Part shown: one piece after another, positions 45,375 to 57,404 of the stretch
Layout: each line of letters starts with the position of its first letter
Position numbering within the stretch: the first letter of the stretch is position 1
Source: Rotaria sordida
Lineage: Eukaryota > Rotifera > Eurotatoria > Philodinida > Philodinidae
Assembly: GCA_905250125.1 (NCBI GenBank)
Contig: CAJNOL010000809.1
Coordinates: forward strand, 38,452 to 102,451
DNA length: 64,000 nucleotides
Direction of reading: 5' to 3'
The notes under the pieces: model-generated
What the model was told of the DNA's origin: nothing
The model's input: the letters and a program-made list of their open reading frames with translations, nothing else
The model's database searches: none
Position numbers and translations under genes: made by a program

Positions 45375-46339
45375 TATTTCAATCATAAATATGCAAAACA
45401 AAGATCAGATCTAATGAAAATTTTACAATGTGTAGAGCAGTCCAATTTATATATGTTTTCAGAATATTAGTCTAACTAGACATAGCTATGATGAGATATT
45501 TAAGAGACAAAGTGAAAAAATATTATTCCGTCATGATTGGACAGATCGTTTTGTTATTCTTGTTATTTCATAATAATCTCAGTAACATTAATTCTGCACT
45601 CCCTTGTTTATACAAGATCATATTTCCAGAACTCAATCGAATCTTAAGTGAAATAATCCTTCGAATATATTTTGAATCGGAATCTACTAGTAGTATACAA
45701 AGAGCAACAGAAGAGATAGCGAATGACTATTGTGTTCTTTATAATTTTTTCTGACGAAATGTTAGATTTCATGTCTAATCCGAGTAACAGCATAAAAGTT
45801 GTGAGGGATACATAGGACATGACGCTCTCTCTTCGCTTCTAAAATCCGTTCATATAGCTTCCTCCTGTTTTTGAAAATAATGTTCAGCAGCACCCCTTTG
45901 TCTGTATTTAATTACTCTGCACCCAACCTTGATGTCTCCAGTGCTGAGTTATGCTTCTGAATTTGAGATATTTCTTGATTTATTTTAGAGTGAATGTGTG
46001 CATGCTGATATATCTGAATATCGTACCAAACTAACATCAATACTGTCAGATAGAATATGTATCTTTCTCGTAGCTTTCAAATACTTGATTTGATATTTAT
46101 AGAAAAAAAACTGAAATTGAAAAAATCACAACAAATAGTGGAAATGATAGTAAATTTAACAAAGGTCTTCATGCTTAATAGAGAATCCCTTTTTTGATTT
46201 AAGGTTTTGGACCAATATCAAATAATATAGAATATAATAAATAGATGATAAAGAATTAATTTCAAAATGGATTGAATATGTATTATTGATGATTGTAAAA
46301 AGAAATCAATTGAATAACAAGAATTATTTCAGTCAACAC
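45375..46339. other. non-coding region with one doubtful ORF
   Basis: A plus-strand frame at 45,488-45,754 (88 codons) has a hydrophobic stretch near residues 17-26 that could be a signal anchor, but its composition and lack of domain make chance likely. Nothing else is seen. Confidence 0.3.
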
Positions 46340-46366
46340 TACCCATGAAAAAAAATATGGGATAAA

Positions 46367-46760
46367 AATGCGTTTCAACGCAAACTTTTAGAAAAAAACG
46401 CTATTTTTGCGTTTAAACGCATCGTTTTGTAAGTTCAACGCGTTTAAACGCATCGAGTTCTTTCTCCAGCGCATTTAAATGCATCCTTTTTATTTTGAAC
46501 GCATTTTTCCAAATTAAAACGCAACTTAAAAACACAGTTTGAATGCGTTTCGTTTTATGCGTTTGGATGCGTTTGGATGCGTTTATCTGCTTTGCATTCA
46601 AATGCGTTTTTTAACCTTCTTTGATCGAAAAACGAGTTTTTTTCGAAACGCGTTATTATATTGTTCTTTTTGATGCGTTTTTTCTAGAAAAAACGGATTT
46701 TTTCGAAACGCATTACAATGTTGTTCTTTTTAATGCGTTTTTTCTCCAAAAGATGGATAG
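46367..46760. repeat. AACGC / GCGTT motif array, left subterminal
   Basis: About twenty copies of GCGTTT or its complement occur in both orientations in under 400 bases, often as the palindrome GCGTTTAAACGC. A smaller matching array lies at about 49,680-49,870. Open frames here are translations of the array. Confidence 0.7.
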
Positions 46761-47220
46761 TTTAGAAAAGCGTTTGAACGAATATTTGTATGTAAGTGTT
46801 TCCAGTAAAGATGTGCTTTTAGAGAATACAAATCTATTTTAGTTAGAGTAAATGTTAGGTGATATCAATGTGAACATTGAAAAGTTAAAAGGTACTACTC
46901 TTCGGAACAATTCTTTGTGATATAATAAGATAAAAAAATACTCGAATAACATAGAAAACAAAGCATGTATTTAATAAAAAAAAACTAACAACTGAAGATA
47001 AGTAGTAATATGTTCTCTAACTAGACTCAGTTAACGTTGGATACCGAATGAAAATAAATTGTTTCGAATTAATAGTAGCATAGTTTTTCAATAACATCAT
47101 CTACATTAGTATGAATATGGTGATTAAAATCAATTGTCCCAAATTCAACATTATCGCAAGAAATTTTTTATGTGTTAAAATTCAATAATATCTCATCTTT
47201 TTTGTTATTACGTAAATGAT

Positions 47221-48367
47221 AAAGGCGACTATAAATTTCAGTGTGATTTTTGACTATAGAACGGGATATATGTAGGTTTGTGGAGAAAGACTTTCTCTAT
47301 CTAGTGGTATATATATTATTAAATTGTGTTGCGTACCGTGGTAGAAACTTGAATAGAAAAAATCATGCATCTTACATCTTACATATTTTTAAGGAATACT
47401 CGTATACTATAATCTATATCATATTGAACCAGCACAGAACCTAATCCAATCATTTATATACCGTTCGACAGCCCACATTATCTACGTTAATAATCTATGT
47501 CAATCTTCTCTATAATTGAGTTATAATGTGCTTTATAATAGTTTGAAAAAAATAATTCTATATTGTTTTGATCATGTCACTTGAGAACAACATTTATAGT
47601 GTCATATTTAGAATTCGGAACAATATACTATAACTATACTAACTTGTAGAGATTTGTTTGCTTTACAAAATAATATGAGGAATACCTCTGCTTGACTTTA
47701 TTTAGTACACTTATTAGCACTTCACTAATGCATAATAATATAAAAATCACGTATATCACTTACAATCAGTGTGCTTTAGACTTAATTTTATTGTCAATGC
47801 TTGAATAATTCCTATTACAAATCTGACCACCACACAGAAAAACCTCTTCAATAAAGATCCTAACGAGGGCGTATATTCAATCGTCGGGCGTTGTTCAAGC
47901 TCATGTTTTGATTATGAGTAGAACTCAGTGAGACCAAGAGAACTATAAAAGAGCTCGGGTTCATGGCATGTTTCTGCCCAGATATCGAGTTTTTAGTGAA
48001 TTATTCCTACAGCACCCTACCACATGATCAAAAAAACATAGAATTATTTTTTTCAAACTATTATAAAGCACATTATAGCTCAATTATAGAGAAGATTGAC
48101 ATAGATTATTAACGTAGATAATGTGGGCTGTCGAACGGTATATAAATGATTGGATTAGGTTCTGTGCTGGTTCAATATGATATAGATTATAGTATACGAG
48201 TATTCCTTAAAAAGATGTAAGATGTAAGATGCGTGATTTTTTCTATTCAAGTTTCTACCACGCTACGCAACACAATTTAATAATATATATACCACTAGAT
48301 AGAGAAAGTCTTTCTCCACAAACCTACATATATCCCGTTCTATAGTCAAATCCTTATAGTCGCCTTT
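47221..48367. repeat. nested inverted repeat with about 350-bp arms
   Basis: The arms 47,221-47,577 and 48,023-48,367 are highly similar reverse complements (ends AAAGGCGACTATA / TATAGTCGCCTTT). A loop of about 445 bases lies between, containing a TATAAAAG word but no frame worth calling. Confidence 0.75.
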
Positions 48368-48989
48368 GAATAACTATAGTCCGTTTAGGAACCGTTAAAG
48401 AGTTACGTAATCAGTGTTTGAGTCATCTCAGTTTCTTTCTCTTAGTGGCTAAAATTACAATGATAATTCCAATGCGGAGTGCTGAATGTGATATATTTCA
48501 TCACTTTCGTTCCTTCTATGCAATTTCATAATTTCAGAGTTTCCTTGTTATTGAACAATAGATGTAGTAGACGTAATTTGACATACATAATAGTATCGTT
48601 GAATAAACTTTTTTATTATGAAAATTTTTCTTTTTTCTATTTATAAACTGAAATGTCTTTGCGGATGAGCCTGAATTATTTTTTGGAAAATCAATATTGT
48701 TCGATAGATGGCGGCATAATTATAGCTAATTAGATATATTTTTCGGATATAATTCAGTTTTATTCAATTGCAATTTTCAATTCACATGTAGAAAAGCAGA
48801 AAATTTCTGAAAATTTTTTTTTCAGTGAAAGTGTTGTGTTACTATTAGTCCATTTGTCTATATAATTCCGTACCAGATTTTGTACCTTTAACTCGAATTA
48901 GATTTTTCCACGATAATTTCTTCCGTCTTTTTTTTCTATCTACTAAACTTTTCTTCGTCCGACGTTACTGTATTTTTCGTTATTTTAAC

Positions 48990-49250
48990 CCTAACCACGG
49001 AATCTCTTTCGCTTACTATACTCTAATCGTATCCTGTCTTCCTTCATGTTACTCTAATCATATCCTCCTTCCGCGTACTATGTTCTAACAATATTCTTCT
49101 TTCGTTTACTATACTGAATAGTATTCTTCTTTCGCTTACTTTACTCTAACCATCCATATTCTTATTTTGTTTATTTTGCTCTATATCCTTCTTTCGTTTA
49201 TTTTACTCGAGCCATATCTTCCTTTTCGTTTGTCGTAAGTTAACTGTATC
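48990..49250. repeat. degenerate minisatellite
   Basis: Units of about 30-36 bases like CTTTCGCTTACTATACTCTA followed by ACCATATTCTT recur about seven times with substitutions. Confidence 0.55.
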
Positions 49251-49338
49251 TATCCTGTCAAGAAGTGAAAATTACTATGCAGAACTCTAGTTAGATCTAA
49301 CTAATTGTAGCAACGTAATGAGAGTTTGAGTTTGTGCG

Positions 49339-49663
49339 ATCCCCTCTGAATCATTCTGAAAGTGTCCTATTTATAGATAATTTTCCAGTAATGATGGATA
49401 TATTTATCTAATCTATGTACATATACTCCCTAAGAAGTTAGCAAGAATTTTACTTGTGTTTTCTTCTTCTAAAAGACATTTTTTTTACATATATTATCGG
49501 TAAAATGTGTAAAAAAATGTCTTTTAAAAGAAGAAAACACAAGTAAAATTCTTGCTAACTTCTTAGGGAGTATATGTACATAGATTAGATAAATATATCC
49601 ATCATTACTGGAAAATTATCTATAAATAGGATACTTTCAGAATGATTCAGAAGGATCGCTCAT
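49339..49663. repeat. near-perfect hairpin, arms about 150 bp
   Basis: GCGATCC...CTGAATCATTCTGAAAG on the left and CTTTCAGAATGATTCAG...GGATCGC on the right bracket two arms that are almost identical in reverse complement, with a loop of only about 25 bases near 49,485-49,510. Confidence 0.75.
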
Positions 49664-49894
49664 ATGCGTTCTTTTGTAATAATAAAATGCCATTTAAACG
49701 CGTTTCAGAGGAAAAAAAACGCATTCCAATGCATTTTTAGAAACACATTTTAGTCGGTACATATCGGTTTCTCCCAATAAAAGGATGCGTTTCAATGCGT
49801 TTTAAAAACTGCGTTTAAGGTCTAGCGAAAACATGTGGACCAGGAAAAAAACGCGTCGAAACGCATTTTTATACCAAATTTTTTTTCATGGGTA

Positions 49895-51284
49895 ATATCA
49901 AAATATTTTAAAAGATGATTTTTAATTTGAAATAATATTAGTACAATAACATATTATAAAGATCAAATACAAGTCTCACTTTAGGGTATATCATACCATC
50001 ATTCAATAACAATTAGTAATAAACCAAATAAATATTCCATTAATGATTAGTCATGATCATTAATTGTACTTGCTTCATCACAAAACGAGAAAATTATTGT
50101 ATATATTTATATACAATAAGGGTGTGGGTAAAGAAATGAGCTACAACAATACCTACGCCCACCCACACCCTGAAGATGGACTGTTGTTGATGCAATGCTA
50201 GGTTTTTTTTATTTTCATATTTCTTGAGATGACTATTGTATTGTGGGAAGCAACAAAAAAATAAGCAGAGAAAATGGTGAGTGAATTGTGCCTGATTTTT
50301 TAAAAGAGGCAGTAAATGAGCAGAGCAGTGAAATGTTGTCTCGTTCTCTATTGTTGTCTGTACCGTTAATTGCAAACTTCAATTGCAAGTAAAAATTGAG
50401 TCTTCAATTGATTTCACATGTGTTACTACTCATTTCCTGGTTCGATTGACATGCTTTATTATGATGTACAAATAGTTCGTTTTCAGTGCAATAAGAGAAT
50501 TCGTCGTCAATTTTTCATGTTTGAAGTAACAATCAAGATGTATCGTAAGTAGTTATTTTCTCGATGACGTCCTCTCTTCAGTTACATAAAGACCACAGTT
50601 CACATGGTATACAAAAGTGTGAGACATACACAGTTCGTTTTTCTTTTTGTTTGCTCTTTTTTATATCACTGCGACGTGATCCTTCGCCACATATGCTCTT
50701 TGTTGCGGGCCGCCATTCTTCTTATCATTTCTTTTCCCTTTCTCTCTTCTCGCTTAAATATAAAAATCCTTGTTCGTGTGTTGTTAGTCAGTTGATTAAA
50801 TTGATCTTTTCTTTCTCTCTTATCTATTTTCACTTTTCAGCAACGTCATAAACAGATAAAATTTGGTCAGGTCCAAATTTCTTTACAAAAGCATCTTACC
50901 CTCAGAAGGTTTGTTTTCCAAGTATCGGCACTATGTAAGGTAAAACAAGAAGTACTTTCGACAGATTTAAATCGATAACCTTATTGACTATGGAATTTAC
51001 AACATCCATCCTGAAACCTTCTCATTCTTCAAAGCGTGATATTTCTATAGTATGATCTACAAAGAATTATCCGTTCTGGATTCACCAGAAACCTGTTTCA
51101 TCATTAGGTACTATTTTGGTTCGCTCGGTTGTTGAAGTAAATGTCATTGGATCTCTCGTCACATATCGAAGCATACTGAAATGATTTGCTCTAATATTTA
51201 TTCTTTACTCTTCTAGATCTCTGTTTAAAGTTCGCTCCATTTTCTCTTTTTCTCCCATCTCTTCGAATCATCATCATAGTGAAA
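49895..51284. other. intergenic region upstream of the monooxygenase
   Basis: Holds the telomere-like hairpin at 50,115-50,170 and the 5' region of the monooxygenase gene. Frames at 50,094, 50,564 and 50,604 lack any domain. Confidence 0.4.
50115..50170. repeat. telomere-like G/C-strand hairpin
   Basis: GGGTGTGGGT is followed about 35 bases later by its C-rich complement CGCCCACCCACACCC. This is one of several such pairs in the window (also 55,970-56,027, 57,112-57,172 and 57,405-57,575). Confidence 0.5.
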
Positions 51285-54200
51285 ATGGATTCTGCTCAAT
51301 CGGAAGTCATCCTTGCAGGTAAGTGTACTTTTTTTCTTTCTTAACAATACATATTTACCGTACATTTATTGCTCATAGCACTAGGAGTCAAAGAAAAGAA
51401 GACAACTATTTTTTCGTATTTCCATGCGAATGCTCGCTTATTCAAATTGAGCAAGCGGCATCAGGCGAAGTTTCTCTTTTTTAGGAATTCTTTCCTGTAT
51501 ATTGACCTAACTAGATAGTTTAAATACTATACAGTGAAAAATCAGGATTTCTCAAGCTTGAACTCTACGACTGCTGACAAGATGACAGAAAATAAGCTCT
51601 GACAGTTTGTGGTAAAATCACAAGCAGTTGTCTCTATTGTCCAAAATAGCTTTACACAGGAGAACTAGTGATTTTTCGGTAGAATTCATTTCATAAAATA
51701 TTCCATCGGTTGTTAAGAGTGCTTCTATGATGCTCCTGCTATCATTTGCAAACCTATTGCTGCAGGTATTCGAATTTTCAAGATTGTATAGCTTTGAAGC
51801 TGATTAGTTTACATTACGAAAGTTGAGTGTTCAATATAAAAAGACAGAGAAAAAGTCAGAACATCGAGCGCGACACTACAAAAGAGAGTTGAGCGTAGAA
51901 CGTTTTCTTCTTCGTTCTGTCTTGCTGCGGGACAGGACACAGGACATCATGTCCTGCAGGACAAACCAGAAACATACATTCAATCTCTTTGCAAAGATAG
52001 TACAAGTTTTCATATCGTACAGTGGGCAAATTACAACGAGCTTATTTTCCTATCAATTTCAGGCTAGGATACTAAATTTGAATTCATTATGAGAGTTCCA
52101 GAATGTAGAAAGAAAAGAACCGTATGGTTGCTTCACGTCATTTCAACAATGGAAGTGATATAAGAGAAGAAAGAAAGCAACCGATCAGAAATAAGATAAG
52201 ACAACTGTTCTCTCATATAAGATTTTCATTGCTTTTTTTTACTGATTGCATCCGTAAGGTATTGTCCAAGTGTTCCATATTCATATTCGTACATCGCTAT
52301 TGATCATTTTGAACAATTAAAAACTTATTACTAATTAGGGAAAGTAATATGCAAAGGAAACTGACTAAATTCTAAACATAAATGGGTCGTTAAAAAGCAG
52401 AAAGAAGTCATCTGTCCTGTCATGTGCTCATCTCTGCCTCAAGATATGCTTTTTCAATTTTTATTTGTACGGCTTTGACATGCTGGAAGATCAGCTCCTT
52501 TTGAACTACCGTGAACCAATCTATAGCGCAGTCTCATATGCTTATTAGTTCACCATAGCACCAAAACATCTTTGCTTTTGTAAATGATACTAAGAGCATA
52601 ATAGAAACGTGCTTACATATTCGGGATGAAAGCAGGAAATTAAACAATGCTGCATACTTTCTTTATCGGATCCCACATTTTGTAAATGTAAGGAATGTGA
52701 ATACAAATCGATGAATGCATTCTCTTCGAAATAATTTTCTTGAATATCTTCCTTAATAAAAAGGCGACATAGCACTATCTGATGTTGAAAGAATTGTTGC
52801 AGCAGCAGCAGCGGAAAGTCCACCGCATTCGTCAATGCCCACTCGACCAAGCAATTGGGTACCGATTCGAGAACAATATCGTGGTCAACCTCGACCGCTC
52901 AAAATTATCACTATCGGGGCAGGTTTCTCTGGACTTACAATGGCCTACAAAATCCAACACCAATACAAACTTGGCGACCACATTCAACATGTTATTTACG
53001 AGAAGAATCTTGATATTGGTGGTACTTGGTATGAGAATCGATTCCCTGGTCTTGTGTGTGATGTTCCAGCACATACATACGTCTTTACTTGGGAACCCAA
53101 TCCCGATTGGAGTTCGTTCTATGTCAGCGGTTCTGAGATTCTTGCGTACATTAAAAGGACGGCAGTCAAGTATAATTTAACAAAAGATGTTCAGCTCAAT
53201 TCTAAAGTTGTTGGTGCGGAGTGGAACGAATTGGATGGCAAATGGCATGTTCACATTGAACAGGATGGGAAGAGTATTCAGGATGTGGGTGACTTACTCA
53301 TCAACGGATGTGGATGTCTTAGCAATTGGATATGGCCAGATATTGACGGATTGAAGGACTTTGAAGGTCACCTCGTGCACTCTGCTCGATGGACTGACGA
53401 CTACAATTTTCAGGATAAAAAGGTTGGCCTCATTGGAAATGGTGCATCCGCAATTCAAATTCTTCCACAAATCCAACCCATTGCAGCTCATCTCACTACC
53501 TTTATTCGAACTCCGACTTGGATCAGTCCCAATTTTGTATCGCAATTTGCAGGAGCCGATGGAAAAAACTTCAACTATACCGAAGAACAAAAGGCTGAAT
53601 TTCGATCGAATCCAAAGAAACTATTTGCATTACGAAAAGTAATTGAGCAAGATTTCAATAAATTTTTCGTGACTTCGCTAAAAGACTCGTCAGAACAGGC
53701 TAATGCACGGGAGTCTATCAAGAAGCTTATGTTGCAACGTCTCGGTGGAAACAAAGAACTTGCTGCAATGTTAATTCCTGAATGGAGCGTTGGATGTCGG
53801 CGACTTACACCTGGTGAAGGTTACTTAGAGGCACTCACTTCAGAAAATGTCGAAGTGACGATGTCTGATATTGTTCGTATTACCAAAACCGGTATACAGA
53901 CAGCTGATAACAAGCATCACCATTTGGATGCCATTATCTGTGCAACAGGATTTGACCTTTCTTTCTGTCCTGCTTGGAAACTTATTGGACGTGATGGAGT
54001 AGATCTCGCACAGACATGGAAGACAGATCCCGAAGGTTACTTTGGAATCGCTGCTCATGGCTTTCCAAATTACTTCGTTTTTCTTGGTCCAAACGCTCCT
54101 TTCACCCATGGGAATCTACTTGCCTGTATAGAATGGAGTGCAGATTACATCCTTAAGTGGGCTCAAAAAATTCAACAAGAAGACATTCATTCTATCGAGG

Positions 54201-54484
54201 TTACAAAAGACGCTGTCGATGATTACAACACTTATGCACAAGAATTTTTGAAACGAACAGTTTGGAGTGGTGGTTGTCGAAGCTGGTACAAGAATCACAC
54301 GATTGACGGGAAGGTCGCCATGTACCCTGGTTCAGTCTTGCATTACAAAGAGATGCTCGATGTGCTACGTGGAGAAGATTTTACCATCAAGTATCGAAGC
54401 GCCAATCGTTTTGCATTCATGGGTAATGGCTTCACAAGACGAGAGATAAATGGCGGAGATCTCTCTTACTATCTGGAGAAATAA
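51285..54484 (+). CDS. flavin-dependent monooxygenase, Baeyer-Villiger type (foreign-looking)
   Basis: Two exons, 51,285-51,318 and 52,773-54,484, phase 1, giving 581 residues. The N terminus M-D-S-A-Q-S-E-V-I-L-A joins L-S-D-V-E-R-I-V in frame. An FAD Rossmann motif G-A-G-F-S-G starts at about residue 60, the Baeyer-Villiger fingerprint F-E-G-H-L-V-H-S-A-R-W at about 208-218, and a second nucleotide motif G-N-G-A-S-A at about 233. Such enzymes use FAD and NADPH to insert oxygen into ketones or oxidise other substrates; the substrate here is unknown. By eye it resembles fungal and bacterial members more than animal FMOs, and bdelloids carry many transferred genes, so transfer is likely (inference). 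The second exon is G+C richer than its surroundings. The 1454-bp intron after a 34-nt first exon may have been gained after transfer. A poly(A) signal lies at 54,625. No inactivating change is seen. Confidence 0.85.
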
Positions 54485-54832
54485 GATCATTTATTTGTTC
54501 GAAATTCACGTGTTATTTACTTTAGCACATGCGATTAGAGTACGATTAAATATATAAACATAGAAAGAAATTATAGACATTTAATTTATCCATAGTGTCG
54601 TTTTAGTTGCTTGCTTCATCTTTAAATAAATTAGACATGTGAAATGCTTGAATGGTTACGAAGAAAAATCTTTGTTTTAGATTAAATTCACCGAAGTAAA
54701 GTGTGCCAATAATTCTAGTCGTTAGTGGTCATTTCTCTCTTCCTCGTCCATCTGTACGGAATGATGTTATCTCACTCTCGATAGATTTCTATGTTGTCAG
54801 TTCATTTCTCTCGCTCTCTCTCGTGACCGATG
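54485..54832. other. intergenic
   Basis: 3' UTR of the monooxygenase (AATAAA at 54,625-54,630) and the upstream part of the transposase promoter, with TCTC-rich runs near 54,735 and 54,808. Nothing else is seen. Confidence 0.45.
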
Positions 54833-54840
54833 TATAAAAG
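54833..54840 (+). promoter_or_regulatory. TATA box upstream of the transposase remnant
   Basis: TATAAAAG followed by GAG, 84 bases before the ATG at 54,917. Confidence 0.5.
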
Positions 54841-54916
54841 GAGAGGACATTGACGAATTAAAGTTGAGTTGGAAGACAGAATAACACTAGTCGTTATATA
54901 AAGAAGTAAAGTGGGT

Positions 54917-55931
54917 ATGAAATCAATTAGGGAGTACAAACATGCACAAACAATTGCTCTATTTGATACTGGATTTACAATTTCTCATGTTGGTCATCAA
55001 CTTAATATTTCATGGACTTGCGTTAAAAATGCTATTAAACGTTATTGTGAACATGGTACGTTCAAAGATCTTTCACGAATGGGTCGTCCATCGAAAATTA
55101 CACCAAGGACTGCTCACCATCTTAAACGCCTAACAAATGGAGAAAACCAAGCAAATGTCAATATTATTACACAAAAATTAAATGATTCATCGACTTGGTG
55201 TGTTTCTTCAAGAAGTGTGCGACATTATCTTTATAAAATGGGATATACTTATACAAAGAAAATCAACACGCAAGTTTTAAACAAGATTCATAAGGCGAAA
55301 AGGATTGCTTGGTGTAAAAAGTTTAGATCTTATACAATTGAAGATTGGCGTCGTATTATATTCAGTGACGAATCAACTTATTACGTTTTGAAACGTAAAA
55401 ATAAGATGGTGGTATGGCGAACTAAATTAGAAAAACTCGCCCCCGATTGCATCCACAAAATTAACACACGAGATGGAGGAAAAATAGGTAATATGGGGTG
55501 CTGTTTGTGGCTATGGTAAAACATCAGTATTGATTTATTCCTATAATATGGACTCGAAGAAATATTGTAAAGTTTTAAAGAATCAATTAGTTTCATCAAT
55601 TAAACGATTACAAAAAGGAAAGAAGTACTGATTTCAACATGACTTAGCTTCTTGGCATACTAGCAAGATAGTTAAAGAAAAAATCATAAAATTGAAAATT
55701 AATATGTTTGAAGGGCCTCCTAAGAGCCCAGATTTGAATGTCGTTGGAGAGTTATGTGGCATTATTGACAAGAAACTAGCATCAAAACCAATTAATACCA
55801 AGACAGATTCACAAAAACGTTTACAAGAAGAATGGGACAATATACCAAACACATTATATCGAGCATTAGTAGACAGTATGTCTGAACGTATTGAAAAATG
55901 CTTGAAAGCTCAAGAAGGTCATTTTTTGTGA
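54917..55931 (+). pseudogene. Tc1/mariner transposase, inactivated
   Basis: The frame starts M-K-S-I-R-E-Y. It has a helix-turn-helix region with G-R-P-S-K near residue 60 and the first catalytic Asp in I-I-F-S-D-E-S. A frameshift near 55,480 moves the reading to I-W-G-A-V-C-G-Y-G. A TGA at about 55,629 follows K-G-K-K-Y. The second catalytic Asp is in F-Q-H-D-L-A-S-W-H. The third site, expected as Glu 34 residues later in S-P-D-L-N-x-x-E, is Gly (S-P-D-L-N-V-V-G). The gene therefore has at least three defects: frameshift, stop and catalytic change. No matching pair of terminal repeats was found; a Tc1-like end at 56,484-56,546 may or may not belong to it. Confidence 0.85.
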
Positions 55932-55969
55932 GATTTTTTATTAAATTTGTGAAAAAAGCAAAAAAATAG

Positions 55970-56027
55970 AGTGTGGGTGTGAGTGTGTAGATGAAGATAT
56001 GATCCACACCCACACCCTCAAGCTCAA
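55970..56027. repeat. telomere-like G/C-strand hairpin
   Basis: GTGTGGGTGTGAGTGTGT is followed after a short spacer by ATCCACACCCACACCC, just past the transposase remnant. Confidence 0.5.
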
Positions 56028-56483
56028 TTCCGTTACTTGTTGTACGTGGTTTTATTTCTCTCTCAATATTAACACACATTATACATATGAACTTGTACAC
56101 TAACATATATATACCACCCAACAAGGTGTGTAACCTCGAGTATGTTGTATCCTTCACACTGCGCAATATCCACTGAGAATATTCTCGATTGTTCTCTTCT
56201 CTTCTCTCTTCTTCTCAACGATTTGTCCTTGCATCTGTTTAACGCGGTAGTCTCTCGGAGTGAAAAGAGAACAATGAGCATATATGCAGTGAATAGCGCA
56301 GCGATTACAAAGGTAGTGAAAAAGTATTGAACACTATGAACAGTATTACGTAAGGATAAAAGATTGATATTATACAAGGATGATATGAAGTAAGAGTGAA
56401 ATAACGTAAGGGTGATATATCACATACTGGTGATAGTATGTCACATCGGTGTATCTTTTGGTATATATACCTCCTGATATGAA

Positions 56484-56546
56484 AAAAAATGTGAAAAAAA
56501 TATTAAAACACTAATTTCACTTCAACTTTTGTCTCCGACTGTAGAT
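56484..56546 (-). mobile_element. Tc1-like terminal sequence
   Basis: Read on the minus strand from 56,546 it begins CAGTCGGAGACAAAAGTTG and runs into T-rich words ending GTGAAAAAAAT-like, typical of Tc1 termini, with TA at the edge. No partner end was found nearby. Confidence 0.4.
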
Positions 56547-57111
56547 AGATGAACCTTCTACTAGCTAAGTCTAACATGGAGAATAAATTCATATTCATAT
56601 AAAAAATTGAACAAAGCTCTTGCTCGTTTCAAGTATAAGTCTCTTGCTATAAAGTAAAAATTCAGATGTAGTTGTTGTAATTTTTCATCAAGAAATTCAC
56701 ATTCAAGGATAGTTATGCATCTGGTTGCCGTTCTTCTGTTCACTGATACGTATATCCAACACAATAATGAAGCCTAAATGAACAAACGAAAGATAACTCA
56801 TTTAAACACTTGTTCGTGTCTTCAAAGATTATTCTCTTAGCAATGAAGATAAATACTAGCAAGTCATCAACACTACAAGATGTTGCATTTTTTCTTATGA
56901 AATAGAGTCTTACCTAATTAATCGATAATGGTTCATCTGTCATCTCACCGAGTTAGTTGAAGAAAATCACTTTTTTTCTTCGATGAATCTAATTTATGAG
57001 AGAAATCATTCAGTACCATACAAGTTTTTATTAAGATAGATGAAATTTTTTTACAATTCATAGAACTGATTGTTGAAAGCATAGAACATAGTAAAAGATA
57101 AAAAGAAATAA

Positions 57112-57172
57112 GGGTGTGAATGTGGGAGTGAGCACGAACAACAGATGGCATCCACACTCGCTCCATACACCT
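57112..57172. repeat. telomere-like GT/CA-rich pair
   Basis: GGGTGTGAATGTGGGAGTGAG, then after a spacer ATCCACACTCGCTCCATACACC. It is a degenerate relative of the hairpins at 50.1 and 56.0 kb. Confidence 0.45.
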
Positions 57173-57404
57173 ACCGGCACTTACATACTAGAAAAGGTAT
57201 AACTGGGTCAATTCTCATCGTCAAAAATCCCGTTTAAAACTCTCATTGCATGAGAGCTATGAAGTGAAATTATCTGATTAGCTAATATCTCAATATATAA
57301 AAATCTGACTGGACCGAAGTTAAATGTCTAAATTATATAGTTAGACGGAGTCCCAGTTTAAAGTAAGCATCACTCCAAGTAGTTACTCCAAACTTACTTT
57401 CATC

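Larger units (their letters stand above)
46342..49892. mobile_element. 3.55-kb TIR element with AACGC-motif arrays
   Basis: The ends CCCATGAAAAAAAAT and its complement are part of a 40-bp inverted repeat with about three mismatches. TA flanks both sides (46,340-46,341 and 49,893-49,894). Just inside each end are many copies of the words AAACGC / GCGTTT. The interior carries a second inverted repeat (47,221-48,367), a degenerate minisatellite (about 48,990-49,250) and a hairpin (49,339-49,663). No transposase was found, so it is non-autonomous or compound. Confidence 0.7.

Noticed and set aside
45488-45754. Plus-strand 88-codon ORF with a hydrophobic stretch
   Set aside because: No domain, no promoter or poly(A) context; kept only as a remark in the region entry.
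46413-46842. ORFs of 62-73 codons on both strands
   Set aside because: Pure translations of the AACGC/GCGTT motif arrays.
53294-54109. Antisense and other-frame ORFs inside the monooxygenase
   Set aside because: They lie entirely within a well-supported coding exon and have no domain; open by chance in a G+C-richer exon.
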